Shown in pieces: positions 8,794 through 18,268 of a DNA stretch of 64,000 nt (position 1 is the first letter of the stretch; every line of letters starts with the position of its first letter). The DNA lies in the NCBI GenBank assembly GCA_021654635.1, contig AP025179.1, forward strand, positions 3,472,001 through 3,536,000, given 5' to 3'. Under the pieces are notes generated by a model. It was not told the DNA's origin, made no database searches, and saw only the letters and a program-made list of their open reading frames with translations. Both the position numbers and the translations under genes were made by a program. The stretch is from Mycobacterium kiyosense. Lineage in GTDB: Bacteria; Actinomycetota; Actinomycetes; Mycobacteriales; Mycobacteriaceae.

Positions 8794-11700
8794 TCACACT
8801 CGCGCGATGGACACCCGTACCCCGTCGCCGATCTCCGCGCCGTCGGCGGGTTCGCCGAATTCGAAACTGGTGGCCAGGATTTCGCCGGCGATCAGATCGC
8901 GGTGCGTCCGCGCCCATTCCGCCCGCTCGGCGGGCACCGCGATCACCACGCTGATCCGGTCGGACACCTCCAGCCCGCTGGACTTGCGCAGCTCCTGCAG
9001 TTCGCGAATGCGGTCCTTGGCCCAGCCCTCGGCCTCCAGTTCGGGTGTCACCGTGCCGTCGAGCACCACCAGCCCGGCCCCGCCGGGCAGCGCCGCGGTG
9101 AACTCGGGGTCGGCGGCGACCAGTCGCGAGCTGTACTCCTCGGGCAGCAACACCGCCGGGCCCGCGGTCAGGGTGCCGTCGGGGTTGACCACGCCTTCCC
9201 CGGCCTTGACGGCCTTGATCGCGGCCTGCACGTCCTTGCCCAGCCGCGGCCCGGCCACCCGGGCGTTGACCGTGAGCTCGAAGCGGCCGTAGGTGTCGAT
9301 CGCGTCGGTCAGCTCGACCGCCTTGACGTTGAGCTCGTCGGCGATCAAACCGGTGAACTGCTCGAGCCGCTCCGGATGCTCCACTGCCACAGTCAGTTTC
9401 GGCAGCGGCAGCCGCACCCGCAACTTCTTGGCCTTGCGCAGCGACGACCCGGCCGAGCACACCTCGCGAACCTGGTCCATCGCGGCCACCAGGTCGGGGT
9501 CCGCGGGCAGCTCGCCGGCCTGCGGCCAGTCGGTCAGATGCACCGAGCGCCCGCCGGTCAGCCCCCGCCAGATCAGCTCCGTGATCAGTGGCAGCAGCGG
9601 GGCGGCCAGCCGCGCGGTGATCTCCAGCACCGTGTGCAGGGTGTCGATCGCTTCGGTGTCCTCGACCCAGAACCGGGAACGCGACCGCCGCACATACCAA
9701 TTCGTCAACGCTTCGGTGAACTGGCGCAACTGCTCGCAGGCCCCGGAGATGTCGCACACGTCCAGCGAGGCGGTCAGCTCGTCGCGCAGCACCGCCAGCT
9801 TGGCCAGGATGTAGCGGTCCAGCACGTTGGCCGAATCCACCCGCCAGGTCCCGACTTTCGGGGCGTACAGCGCCAGGAAACTGTAGGCGTTCCAGAACGG
9901 CAGCAGCACCTGGCGCACCCCGTCGCGGATGCCCTGCTCGGTGACGATCAGGTTGCCGCCACGCAGGATCGGCGAGGCCATCAGGAACCACCGCATGGCA
10001 TCGGACCCGTCGCGGTCGAACACCTCGGTGACGTCGGGGTAGTTGCGCAGCGACTTGCTCATCTTCTGGCCGTCGGAACCCAGCACGATGCCATGTGCCA
10101 CACAGGTTTTGAACGACGGACGGTCGAACAGCGCGGTGGCCAGCACGTGCAGGGTGTAGAACCAGCCGCGCGTCTGCCCGATGTACTCGACGATGAAGTC
10201 GCCGGGGTAATGGCCGTCGACCTGCTTGTCGGGGTCGCCGGTGTGGACACCGTCGAACCAGTCCTTGTTTTCGAACGGGTAGTGCACCTGCGCGTACGGC
10301 ATCGAACCGGAGTCGAACCACACGTCGAGCACATCGGGGATGCGGCGCATCGTCGACAGGCCGGTCGGGTCGTCGGGATTGGGCCGGGTGAGCTCGTCGA
10401 TGAAGGGCCGGTGCAGGTTCGAAGGCCGCACCCCGAAATCGCGTTCGAGTTCGTCGAGGCTGCCGTACACGTCGACCCGCGGGTAGGCCGGGTCGTCGGA
10501 CTTCCAGACCGGAATCGGAGTGCCCCAGTACCGGTTTCGCGAGATCGACCAGTCGCGGGCCCCTTGCAGCCACTTGCCGAACTGGCCGTCCTTGACGTGC
10601 TCGGGATACCAGGTGATCTGCTGGTTGAGCTCCACCATCCGGTCGCGGAACTGGGTCACCCGCACGAACCAGGACGACACCGCCCGGTAGATCAGCGGGT
10701 TTCGGCAGCGCCAGCAGTGCGGGTAGGGGTGCTCGTAGGTTTCGTGGCACAGCAGCACCGCGCCGTTCACCGCGACCGGGCCGCTGCCGTTCTTCAGGTC
10801 CCGGATGATGTGCGGGTTGGCGTCGAAGACGTGCTGCCCCTGGTAGTCGGGCACCGACGCGTCGAAGCGGCCCTTGGCGTCCACCGGGGTGACCGCGATG
10901 ATTCCGGCCGCGTCGCCCGCCGCCATGTCGTCCTCGCCGTAGGCCGGCGCCAGATGCACCAGCCCGGTGCCGTCCTCGGTGGTGACGAAGTCGGCCGGCA
11001 GGACCCGAAAAGCGTTGGGCGCGTCCATGAAATACGGGAACGGCGGCAGGTACCGGGCGCCCACCAGTTCCGCGCCCCGGTAGGTGCCCAGCACCGAGGG
11101 ATCTTCGCCGAGTTCGCGGGCGTAGGCGCCCAGGCGCGCCTCGGCCAGCACGAAGCGCCGATCCCCCACCGCGACATGCACATACGTCACGTCCGGGTGC
11201 ACGGCTACAGCCAGGTTGGACGGCAGCGTCCACGGGGTGGTCGTCCAGATCAACAGGTAAGCGCCGTCCAGATCACCACCGCTCACCTTGAACCCGACCG
11301 TCAGGGCCGGGTCCTGGCGGCTCTGGTAGACGTCGTCGTCCATGCGCAGTTCGTGGTTGGACAACGGGGTTTCGTCGCGCCAGCAGTACGGCAACACCCG
11401 GTAGCCCTCGTAGGCCAGACCCTTGTCCCACAGCTGCTTGAACGCCCAGATCACCGACTCCATGTAGGGCAGGTCGAGTGTCTTGTAGTCGTTGTCGAAG
11501 TCGACCCAGCGCGCCTGCCGGGTGACGTACTGCTGCCACTCGTCGGTGTAACGCAGCACCGAGGCGCGGCAGGCGTCGTTGAACGCGGCGATTCCCATCG
11601 AGTCGATCTGAGACTTGTCGGTGATGCCGAGTTGGCGCTCCACCTCCAGTTCGGCGGGCAAACCGTGGGTGTCCCAACCGAATCGGCGTTCCACCTTGTT

Positions 11701-11940
11701 GCCGCGCATGGTGCGATACCGCGGCACGATGTCCTTGACGTAGCCGGTCAGCAGATGCCCGTAGTGCGGCAGGCCGTTGGCGAACGGGGGCCCGTCGTAG
11801 AAGACGTACTCGGGGGCGCCGTCGCGGTTGGCGATGCTGGCGCGGAAGGTGTCGTCGTGGAACCAGTAGTCGAGGACCTCGAGCTCGAGCGCCGGAAAGT
11901 CGGGCGATCCGGCGGCCAGCTTCGGGTAGTTCTCGGTCAT
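8794..11940 (-). CDS. ileS: isoleucyl-tRNA synthetase
   Basis: 1048-residue class I aminoacyl-tRNA synthetase charging tRNA-Ile. The HIGH motif reads GLPHYGH near residue 57 and the KMSKS motif is intact ([10 protein letters not shown]). The long anticodon-binding C-terminus and overall sequence suit the eukaryote-like IleRS type of actinobacteria, which is generally tolerant of mupirocin. The editing (CP1) domain motif [10 protein letters not shown] is present. Expression is controlled by the T-box leader directly upstream. Orthologue of Rv1536. Confidence 0.96.
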   Translation of the reverse strand: MTENYPKLAAGSPDFPALELEVLDYWFHDDTFRASIANRDGAPEYVFYDGPPFANGLPHYGHLLTGYVKDIVPRYRTMRGNKVERRFGWDTHGLPAELEVERQLGITDKSQIDSMGIAAFNDACRASVLRYTDEWQQYVTRQARWVDFDNDYKTLDLPYMESVIWAFKQLWDKGLAYEGYRVLPYCWRDETPLSNHELRMDDDVYQSRQDPALTVGFKVSGGDLDGAYLLIWTTTPWTLPSNLAVAVHPDVTYVHVAVGDRRFVLAEARLGAYARELGEDPSVLGTYRGAELVGARYLPPFPYFMDAPNAFRVLPADFVTTEDGTGLVHLAPAYGEDDMAAGDAAGIIAVTPVDAKGRFDASVPDYQGQHVFDANPHIIRDLKNGSGPVAVNGAVLLCHETYEHPYPHCWRCRNPLIYRAVSSWFVRVTQFRDRMVELNQQITWYPEHVKDGQFGKWLQGARDWSISRNRYWGTPIPVWKSDDPAYPRVDVYGSLDELERDFGVRPSNLHRPFIDELTRPNPDDPTGLSTMRRIPDVLDVWFDSGSMPYAQVHYPFENKDWFDGVHTGDPDKQVDGHYPGDFIVEYIGQTRGWFYTLHVLATALFDRPSFKTCVAHGIVLGSDGQKMSKSLRNYPDVTEVFDRDGSDAMRWFLMASPILRGGNLIVTEQGIRDGVRQVLLPFWNAYSFLALYAPKVGTWRVDSANVLDRYILAKLAVLRDELTASLDVCDISGACEQLRQFTEALTNWYVRRSRSRFWVEDTEAIDTLHTVLEITARLAAPLLPLITELIWRGLTGGRSVHLTDWPQAGELPADPDLVAAMDQVREVCSAGSSLRKAKKLRVRLPLPKLTVAVEHPERLEQFTGLIADELNVKAVELTDAIDTYGRFELTVNARVAGPRLGKDVQAAIKAVKAGEGVVNPDGTLTAGPAVLLPEEYSSRLVAADPEFTAALPGGAGLVVLDGTVTPELEAEGWAKDRIRELQELRKSSGLEVSDRISVVIAVPAERAEWARTHRDLIAGEILATSFEFGEPADGAEIGDGVRVSIARV

Positions 11941-12150
11941 CGTGCGTCGCTCCCGTGGTGCCCTGTTGCTTCAGGCACGGGGACGACGGATGCGCTGGTG
12001 CGCGAACGCCGCGGTACCACCCCGCTTGCCACGCAAACCGCGTGACCGCTCGTGACGGCTGTGACGGGCCTACCCGTTCGGTTCTACTGGGCCGGATCGG
12101 CTGTTCTTCCGAAGGCTCCCCGGTGATGGCCGGATCTGCGCCAATTGTCT
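11941..12150 (-). promoter_or_regulatory. Ile T-box riboswitch of ileS
   Basis: The reverse strand carries the near-invariant T-box bulge GGGTGGTACCGCG (12010-12024), which pairs with the uncharged tRNA acceptor end. About 100 nt upstream a short stem (ccgg...ccgg) presents the specifier ATC (12125-12127), an isoleucine codon, followed by the actinobacterial T-box segment ggggagccttcggaagaac. The Stem I is very short, as known for actinobacterial ileS T-boxes. These usually regulate translation by sequestering the Shine-Dalgarno, here gggag just before the ileS ATG. Uncharged tRNA-Ile would raise expression. Confidence 0.93.
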
Positions 12151-12160
12151 AAGTCTAAAG

Positions 12161-12220
12161 GACTCCAAGGGGCTAACCCGCCGCAGGACCAGGCCTGCAG
12201 TCGGTTAACCCCTTGGAGTC
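12161..12220 (-). terminator. strong hairpin between the Rv1535-like gene and the ileS leader
   Basis: An 18-base inverted repeat (gactccaaggggctaacc against ggttaaccccttggagtc, one G-U pair) encloses a GC-rich inner stem. It follows the Rv1535-like stop on the same strand and precedes the T-box. Its place suggests transcription termination separating the two riboswitch-controlled units; there is no long T run after it, so it may also simply be an RNA-stabilising stem. Confidence 0.7.
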
Positions 12221-12244
12221 CCGGGTAGCGCACTGTCCATGGCG

Positions 12245-12478
12245 TTACGCCTGGACCTCGAGCACGCCGATGCGCCACAGCGCGGCGTACATGTGCCGCA
12301 GCGGGATGCTGAGCAGCCGGGCGGCACCGTCGATCAGCGGGTCGCTGCCGGCGGCGGCAGCGACCGCCTCGGCGCGGCGCGCCGTCTTGGTGGCCGGGGC
12401 CGCGGGAACGTCGCGCACGACGCGCAGCTTGGGAGCACTGGGGAAGGTAACGACTTCGTCGTACAGCGCAGCGGTCAT
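12245..12478 (-). CDS. small conserved protein, Rv1535-like
   Basis: 77-residue protein of unknown function matching Rv1535 in size and position. The ATG at 12478 has a clear Shine-Dalgarno (gaggaggcgatc) and is preferred over an upstream in-frame ATG. The sequence is Ala-rich with a C-terminal amphipathic or weakly hydrophobic segment (LLSIPLRHMYAALWRIGVLEV). No catalytic motif is visible. It is the only gene downstream of the M-box, so a role in Mg2+ homeostasis or adaptation to low Mg2+ is likely by association. Confidence 0.85.
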   Translation of the reverse strand: MTAALYDEVVTFPSAPKLRVVRDVPAAPATKTARRAEAVAAAAGSDPLIDGAARLLSIPLRHMYAALWRIGVLEVQA

Positions 12479-12586
12479 GATCGCCTCCTCGGGTGGGAAA
12501 TCACACGTTGACAGGGGGAGCTTGAAACTTTCTTGGGAAGTCCCGTCCCGCAACGGTTCCGATTCGGCTGGCTTAACCGAGAGCTC

Positions 12587-12667
12587 TTAAGTCAGAGCGT
12601 TTTGCCGGAGACCGGTCAGGGACGAAACAGAGCCCGGATATCGGCCCGGACTACCACTGGAACTCAT
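12587..12667 (-). CDS. putative 26-codon leader ORF between the M-box and the Rv1535-like gene
   Basis: A short ORF starts with ATG behind an excellent ribosome-binding site (gagaggaggtgagggacga). It encodes MSSSGSPGRYPGSVSSLTGL followed by RQNALT and ends at TAA. It lies after the M-box aptamer and 108 nt before the Rv1535-like start. The peptide is Ser/Gly-rich and has no recognised family. Its ribosome-binding site is the first one downstream of the aptamer, so it may be the element that the riboswitch masks or exposes. Translation is not shown. Confidence 0.55.
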   Translation of the reverse strand: MSSSGSPGRYPGSVSSLTGLRQNALT

Positions 12668-12766
12668 TCGTCCCTCACCTCCTCTCGGTCGCCGCGCACG
12701 CGGGTAACGCGTAATCTGCGCGCACACAGGAGGACAGAATCCGGCGACTGCCGGAAATCCGCACCC

Positions 12767-12925
12767 CTCTCGTCAGAGCTTTGGCACTACCCGACGTGTC
12801 CGGTAATCCGGAAGCCACCTGGGCTCAACCCTTAAGCCGGGAGGAGCTGTCCTGACCCGGGGCGTCTTTCGACGTTCGGGGTCAGTGGCCTGTGTTCGGT
12901 GTAGCCGCCTCACCTAACGAGGTGC
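12767..12925 (-). promoter_or_regulatory. M-box (ykoK) Mg2+ riboswitch
   Basis: The reverse strand contains the M-box core in order: cctcgttaggtgaggc at the 5' end (12907-12923), the internal gaaagacgcc, and the 3' segment gtgccaaagctctgacgag (about 12769-12787). These match the conserved sequence blocks of the Mg2+-sensing ykoK aptamer, which is known upstream of Rv1535 in M. tuberculosis. High Mg2+ would fold the aptamer and shut off the downstream gene. The expression platform is about 290 nt long and holds a leader ORF. Confidence 0.92.
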
Positions 12926-13092
12926 TTGCCTGACCGATGATGCACCACGGAGCGGGCTGGGTCAACGCGCCGTACCCCTGTTTTGGGATCTTTATGGTTC
13001 CGCTACGCACACAGCCGGCGCTCGCCCCACTTCCGGGGCTGTGACCTGCGGAAATGCGGATGTGTTCGATGTCACAATTTGATGTGAGTTCG
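12926..13092. other. intergenic region, probable M-box promoter
   Basis: No gene is visible. It separates the nitronate monooxygenase stop from the M-box leader, both on the reverse strand, and is the expected site for the Rv1535-like promoter. I could not assign -35 and -10 elements with confidence. Confidence 0.5.
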
Positions 13093-14211
13093 CTATGTCA
13101 GGCCGTCGAGTCGCCCGATGGTGTCGATGTACTCCTCGACCATGTCGAGCACGACTGCCCGCGTCGGCCGCACCCGGTCCAGCGACCCGACCACCTGCCC
13201 GACGAAATAGGTCGCCAGCTCCCGGGCTTTGGCGCCGGGCTGGTTGGCGGCCTGGTTGATCCGCTGTTGCGAGTCGGTGACCAGGGCGGTCTGCAGCGGC
13301 ATGCCCAGCGGGTCGGGGGTGTCGGGCCGCGCCCATTCGTCGGTCCAGGCGGTGCGCAGCATGCGCGCCGGCTTGCCGGTCAGCGATCGCGACCGCACGG
13401 TGTCCGACGACGTGGCGGCCAGGAACTTGTCCCTGACCACCGGCACCGTCTCGGCTTCCTCGGTGGTCAGCCACACCGACCCGCACCACACGCCTTCGGC
13501 ACCCAGCGCCAGCGCAGCCGCGATCTGCCGGCCCCGGGCGATCCCGCCGGCGGCCAGCACCGGCGTCGGCGCCACCGCGTCGACCACCTCCGGGACCAGC
13601 ACCATGGTGGACACCTCGCCAGTGTGCCCGCCGGCCTCGGTGCCCTGGGCGACGATGAGGTCCACCCCGGCCGCGGCGTGCCGCTGCGCATGCTTGGTGG
13701 TCCCGGCCAGGGCGGCCACCAGCACGTCGTGGCTGTGCGCGCGCTCCACCAGATCGTGCGGCGGCGGGCCCAGCGCGCTGGCGATCAGCCGGATGTTGTG
13801 GCCGAAGGCCACTTCCAGCAACGGTTCGTAGCCTTTGGGCGAAATGTTGAGGCCGCCGCGGATGGCCTCTTCGTCCTCGGCGTGGGGCGCGACGCCGTAG
13901 CGGCTCATCAGCTCGTCGAGGAACGCGCGATGCTCTTCGGGCAGCAGTTCCTGGGCTTGCCGCGCGTTGATGCCGCCGGTGTCGGCGCCAACGTACTTGG
14001 GCGGCAACAGCAGATCGACGCCGTAGGGCTTGCCGCCGGTCTCCTGCTCGATCCAGGACAGTTCGCTCTCCAAGCGTTTGGGGCTGTGGGCGACAGCGCC
14101 GAGCACCCCGAACCCGCCGGCGTTGGTCACCGCGGCGACCACGTCGCGGCAGTGCGAGAAGGCGCAGATGGGAAACTCGACGCCGAGCATTTCGGCAACT
14201 CTGGTTCGCAT
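13093..14211 (-). CDS. nitronate monooxygenase / 2-nitropropane dioxygenase family flavoprotein
   Basis: 372-residue FMN-dependent TIM-barrel enzyme. It starts RVAEMLGVEFPICAFSH, has LIVAQGTEAGGHTGEVSTM (the conserved QGxEAGGH motif with catalytic His) and VLAAGGIARGRQIAAALALG, the FMN phosphate-binding region. The family oxidises alkyl nitronates such as propionate 3-nitronate; the physiological substrate in mycobacteria is not settled. It is the Rv1533 orthologue by position, but the TetR-type Rv1534 found next to it in M. tuberculosis is missing. Confidence 0.92.
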   Translation of the reverse strand: MRTRVAEMLGVEFPICAFSHCRDVVAAVTNAGGFGVLGAVAHSPKRLESELSWIEQETGGKPYGVDLLLPPKYVGADTGGINARQAQELLPEEHRAFLDELMSRYGVAPHAEDEEAIRGGLNISPKGYEPLLEVAFGHNIRLIASALGPPPHDLVERAHSHDVLVAALAGTTKHAQRHAAAGVDLIVAQGTEAGGHTGEVSTMVLVPEVVDAVAPTPVLAAGGIARGRQIAAALALGAEGVWCGSVWLTTEEAETVPVVRDKFLAATSSDTVRSRSLTGKPARMLRTAWTDEWARPDTPDPLGMPLQTALVTDSQQRINQAANQPGAKARELATYFVGQVVGSLDRVRPTRAVVLDMVEEYIDTIGRLDGLT

Positions 14212-14244
14212 ATCGGCGACGCTACGCCCTCACACCCGGCCCCC

Positions 14245-14440
14245 TTGCGCCGAGCGTCACCCCTTCCCTTTGCGCCGAGCGTCACCCCTTCCCTTTGCGC
14301 CGAGCGTCACCCCTCCCCTTTGCGCCGAGCGTCACGTTGGAGTGACGCCCGACGCCCAACGCTGCGCCAGCGTGACGCTCGGCGAAAGAAAAACGCTCGG
14401 CGAAAGAAAACGCTCGGCGAAGAAAAAACGCTCGGCGGAA
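14245..14440. repeat. direct 25-bp repeats facing an inverted array
   Basis: Four copies of a unit built on gcgccgagcgtcacccctt begin at 14247, 14272, 14297 and 14322, an exact 25-bp period. Downstream, four copies of acgctcggcgaaagaaa (about 18-19 bp period, 14374-14437) carry the reverse complement of the same core. Between them gcgtcacgttggagtgacgc forms a perfect 7-bp hairpin, and the flanking cgccgagcgtcac/gtgacgctcggcg can extend it to a 13-bp stem. It lies between two same-strand genes and could terminate or insulate transcription. Confidence 0.88.
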
Positions 14441-14449
14441 GAAACGCGA

Positions 14450-15046
14450 TCAGACCACTGAGGGCCCCACCCCGTCGGGCGGCCAGCTGTCCACCCCGTC
14501 CTCCAGCGGCACCCGCAGGCTGCGCAGCATCGACGCCACCATCCGCCATGCCCCGATCGCGGTCACCAGTTCAATCAAAACCGTTCTGTCACTGCCTAAT
14601 TCACCACTGCCTAATTCGCGCTCGCACGCCGCCCAGCTCGCATCGCTGAGCACACCGTCGCGCACTACGTCGTCGGTGGCGGCGAGCACCGCACGCTCGG
14701 CGGCACCGAACCCGTCGTGGGCCGGCCAGTCCCGCACCCCCACCAAGTCTTCGGCCGACACCCCCAGCCGCGATGCGACGCGCCAGTGCTGGGTCCACTC
14801 GTAGTCGCATTCGGTGAGCCAAGCGATCCGCATGATGATCAGCTCGCGCAGCCGGCGGTCCAGGTCGCCGTGCCACAGCATCATCGCCAGCAGGTCGTTG
14901 AGCACCCGCGCCAGCCGCGGATGATTCAGCAGCGTCTGGAAGATGCTGAGTTCGGCCATATAGTCGGGGACGCCGGCTTCGTCGGCGGCGGCCTTGGCCT
15001 CCTCCAACGGAAGCAGCGGTATCCGGGCCTTGCTGAACTCGGTCAT
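14450..15046 (-). CDS. carboxymuconolactone decarboxylase (AhpD-like) family protein, Rv1531-like
   Basis: 198-residue all-helical protein of the CMD/AhpD superfamily. The region NHPRLARVLNDLLAMM, RLRELIIMRIAWLTECDYEW and the following HWRVASRLGVSAEDL match the CMD core. The usual CxxC...H redox motif is reduced: only one Cys (TECDYEWTQHW) is seen, so a peroxidase role is doubtful. The ATG at 15046 starts MTEFSKARIPLLPLEEA; the longer open frame is a shadow of the divergent STAS-like gene. Orthologue of Rv1531 by position and size. Confidence 0.85.
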   Translation of the reverse strand: MTEFSKARIPLLPLEEAKAAADEAGVPDYMAELSIFQTLLNHPRLARVLNDLLAMMLWHGDLDRRLRELIIMRIAWLTECDYEWTQHWRVASRLGVSAEDLVGVRDWPAHDGFGAAERAVLAATDDVVRDGVLSDASWAACERELGSGELGSDRTVLIELVTAIGAWRMVASMLRSLRVPLEDGVDSWPPDGVGPSVV

Positions 15047-15118
15047 GGTGGAAGACTCCCGATTGACGACGCCGTCGTTTTCACCGCAATGGTAGCCAGC
15101 GAAGGGAAGGTGACTTCG

Positions 15119-15487
15119 ATGATCGAATTGCTCACGGACTTGCCGGAAGGCGTGACCGGTGTGCGCGTGTCGGGCCGGCTCAGTGGTGCCGAGCTGCGCG
15201 ACGTCCGGCCCCTGATGGAGGAGCGGCTGAAAACCGGTGACATCCGGATCCTGGAGATCATCGACTCCGACTACGAGGGGTTCGGGCCCGGCGGGTTCGC
15301 CGAGGACGTCAAGCTGGGCCTGGGCCTGGTCTTCCCGCACCACTCTGCGTTCAAGCGCATCGCGATCGTTACCGACAAGGACTGGGTGACCCACACGCTG
15401 CACGCGCTGGCCTGGATGGTGCCGGGCGAGCTCAAGGTGTTCGGCCTCGACGAGCTGGACAGCGCCAAGACCTGGGTGAGCGGCTGA
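15119..15487 (+). CDS. SpoIIAA/STAS-like protein (DUF3478), Rv1532-like
   Basis: 122-residue single-domain protein. The sequence IELLTDLPEGVTGVRVSGRL, then ILEIIDSDYEGFGPG and FKRIAIVTDKDWV, matches the SpoIIAA-like fold of the DUF3478 family, which may bind lipid or act as an anti-sigma-antagonist-like module; no function is established. The ATG at 15119 follows aaggtga with good spacing and is preferred over the ATG at 15090. It is divergent from the AhpD-like gene and ends 4 bp from the convergent fadD24. Confidence 0.85.
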   Translation: MIELLTDLPEGVTGVRVSGRLSGAELRDVRPLMEERLKTGDIRILEIIDSDYEGFGPGGFAEDVKLGLGLVFPHHSAFKRIAIVTDKDWVTHTLHALAWMVPGELKVFGLDELDSAKTWVSG

Positions 15488-15491
15488 GCGC

Positions 15492-17259
15492 TCAGGCGTC
15501 CAGCCGGGCGAACGCCTTGTCCTGATACATCTGCACCGACTGCTGCCGGCGGATCTTGCCGCTGGTGGTGATCGGGATCGACCCGGGCGACACCAACACC
15601 AGATCCGTCACGCTGAGCCCGTGTGAGTCGTAGATCGCGGCGCTGATATCGCGTTTGAGCACGCCCAGCCGCTCGGCCAGGTCGTCGTCGGACTCGCCGT
15701 TCTTCTTCTTGATCTCGACGATGGCGGCGAGCTTCTCGACGCCGTCCTGGGGCACCGCGATCGCGGCGCAGCGGCCCGGGTTGATGTCCTGGATGGTGGC
15801 CTCGATGTCGTCGGGAGAATGGTTGCGGCCGTAGACGATCAGCAGGTCCTTGATCCGGCCCATGATGAAAAGCTCACCGCCGGAGAAGAATCCGGAGTCT
15901 CCGGTGCGCAACCAGGGCCCTTCGACGGTGCCCTCGGTGGGGTTGACGATCTTCGCGCCGAAGGTGCGGGCCGTCGTCTCGGGCTTCTCCCAGTAGCCCG
16001 CGGCCACATTGGGGCCGTGCACCCAGATCTCGCCGACGGTCCCTTCCGGGCACTCCATGCGCGTGTCGCCGTCGACGATGCGGACCTGTTCCTGCGACTC
16101 GCACCTGCCGTAGCTGACAAGTGCTGTGCCGGTTCCTTTTTCGACGCGCACCGCCTGGCCGTCGGGCAGCTTCTCGGAGTCGAATTCCACGATCTCCGGC
16201 GGATCACCAACCCGGCGGGTGGCGATGTAGACGACGGTTTCGGCCATGCCATACGCCGGTCGCAGCGCCTTGGGCTGAAAGCGGAACTGCGCGAATCGGT
16301 CTGCGAACCGCTTCAGGGTCGCGGGCTGAACCCGCTCGCTGCCGTTGAGGATGGTGTGCACCCGGCTCATGTCGAGCCCGGCCATGTCCTCGTCGGAGGT
16401 TTTGCGGGCCGCGATGTCGAACGCGAAGTTCGGTCCCGCCGAGATGGTGTTCCCGTAGCGCGCCAGCAGCTGAGGCCAGCGGGCCGGCCGCTGCAGGAAC
16501 CCGGCGGGACTGAACAGCACGGTGGGCCGCCCGGCGAGGGTGGGCATGATCGTTCCCAGCAGTAGGCCCAGGTCGTGGTAGAGCGGCAGCCACGAGATCA
16601 CCGTCAGGTCGGAGGGCACCGCCCCCTCGTTGACGAAGAAGTCCCCCATGGCCATACCGAAATTGGCGATGACGTTGTCGTTGGACACCGTGACACCGGC
16701 TGGCGTCCGGGTGGACCCGGACGTGTACTGCAGGTAGGCCGTCTTCGCCCCCCTGATCGCCGGTGTCGCGCGCCGGCCGCGACGACGGCGGCCGCGCGTC
16801 GAGGTCCAGCAGGTCGACTTCGATGATGGCCGGCGCCTTTTCACCGACGTGCGGCTCGGCGCATTGCCGGACGTTGTCGACCACCGCCGACGTCGTGAGC
16901 AGTACGGAGGGTGAGGTGTCGGCCAGCACCGAGATGGTGCGTTCGTCGTGGGCGCCGCCGTAGGGAACCGTCAGCGGCACCGCGATGAAACCCGCCTGCA
17001 GTGCGCCGAGGAAGCCGGCGATGTATTCGAGTCCTTGCGGCGCCAGGATCAGGGCACGGTCACCGGGCGAGCCGGCCTGCTTGAGCTGCTCGGCGATATT
17101 GAGGGTGCGGCGATACAACTTCGCCCAGCTCAGCGTGTCTTCGACGCCTTCCCAATCCTGGTCGTAGTCGATGTAGGTGAGTGCCGGACCGTTGGGGTTC
17201 AGACTTGCGCGCTCACGCAGTACCGCGGGTATCGAAGAGCCAACCACGGCTGGAAACAC
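15492..17259 (-). pseudogene. fadD24: FadD24-like fatty acyl-AMP ligase, split by one homopolymer frameshift
   Basis: Fatty acyl-AMP ligase (FAAL) related to FadD25 in this window. N-terminal motifs ([36 protein letters not shown]) lie in one frame; the AMP-binding motif [15 protein letters not shown] and the C-terminal half ([35 protein letters not shown]) lie in the next. The switch falls in a C6 run (16748-16753, + strand); five bases would give an intact protein of about 588 residues. GTG start assigned by alignment with FadD25. It would activate the starter acid and load it onto Pks5. Broken as written, but a sequencing error is plausible. Confidence 0.85.
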
Positions 17260-18059
17260 TACCTGTCGACGTGTGGTCGCTGAGGTCCGTTTGGTGCAAG
17301 TGTGGTGGCCCCGGCGTCGCGGCAGCCGTGAAACGTCGGCGCATTGATCCGCCGTCGAGGCAGGCTGAGCCGGGAAGATGGCCTCGAAGCGCGGCGCCCG
17401 CGCGGGGCGAGTACGAGGTGAACGCCCGTGGACCACAGCCCGGTCCGCGCTTTCAGCGACGGCCGGGTGGCTAACCGAGTCTGCATGTGGGTCAACAAGT
17501 TCCACGAGCAAACGACGGTCACCGCGTCGTACCCGAGGAATCCGATCGCCTACGAGTCGATCGCCTGGTATCGGGAGACGATGAGATCGGTATTTGTCCG
17601 GGTGGCCGATGGCCGCCCGGTCACCATCCCCCGGATGCCGGTCCCGCTTCGGCGGTAAACCCCCAGGTCAGGCGCTTTCGGTTGGGGTTCGTCACGAACG
17701 CGTAAAACCTCGTGCGATATTTCGCATTCCGCCGTTTCCGACGCCGTAAACGCATAGCCTTGATAACGGAGTTCGGTGCGCTTTCCCACACTTCGGCAAA
17801 CCTTCTCCACCACCCTCGAGAACCAAAGATTTCCGTCCTGCGGAGGCCGCCCAGCTACTTTTTTCGGCGCGGCCCAGATCGCCGCTCACCATCACAACCC
17901 GATGGAGAGCGGGCGAGGAGGATTTAACACCGCGAGGAATTCAACACCTCCGGTACGACCCTCCACATCGCCGTACCAGCGTCATACGCTGGTGTTTTGC
18001 CGTTGACCCGCCCGCACGGCCGCAATGGAGAGCCGATGTGGTATCAGCGTGGCCGCGTG
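17260..18059. other. intergenic stretch without a supported gene
   Basis: About 800 bp separates divergent fadD24 and pks5. Only short overlapping frames are present; one (17428-17658) has a protein-like look ([17 protein letters not shown]) but no recognisable family, ribosome site or homologue known to me. M. tuberculosis carries other genes around here, so this may be decayed coding DNA plus the fadD24 and pks5 promoter regions. Confidence 0.5.
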
Positions 18060-18130
18060 AAGATTTTTTTGTACGTACGCACGATTTTTCTACATGCGAC
18101 GAACCGACCGGCTACGCTGCTGAATCACGT
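18060..18130 (+). promoter_or_regulatory. upstream element shared by both pks5 genes, copy 1
   Basis: The block tttttttgtacgtacgcacg, followed by ctacatgcgac and ggctacgctgctgaa, recurs upstream of the second pks5 gene at 26404-26475. The last part contains tacgct, which fits the mycobacterial SigA -10 pattern TANNNT. It lies about 140-210 bp before the pks5 start, which implies a long 5' leader if it is the promoter. Confidence 0.6.
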
Positions 18131-18268
18131 ACAACTATGACGTTGGCGTCGAAGTGTGGGGGTCGGTGGGTGCTTCCGCTGCTGCGGGATGTCGCGGCGC
18201 GGGCCCGGGAGTTCGAAGAACCCGTCGAAGTGGGCTCTGAAGTGCGGCTGAGGAGATGAAGGACGAAC

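Noticed and set aside
8635..12045. Very long open frame opposite ileS
   Set aside because: It is the antisense shadow of a complete isoleucyl-tRNA synthetase, caused by high GC and third-position bias; it has no motifs.
14245..14440. CRISPR array
   Set aside because: The 25-bp units are contiguous with no unique spacers, and there are no cas genes.
16748..16753. Phase-variable poly-G tract in fadD24
   Set aside because: The run is only six bases and similar one-base errors occur in many other genes here, so sequencing error is more likely than a regulated switch.
17428..17658. Small gene between fadD24 and pks5
   Set aside because: No recognised family, no convincing ribosome site and several overlapping frames of equal length; kept only as an unassigned stretch.
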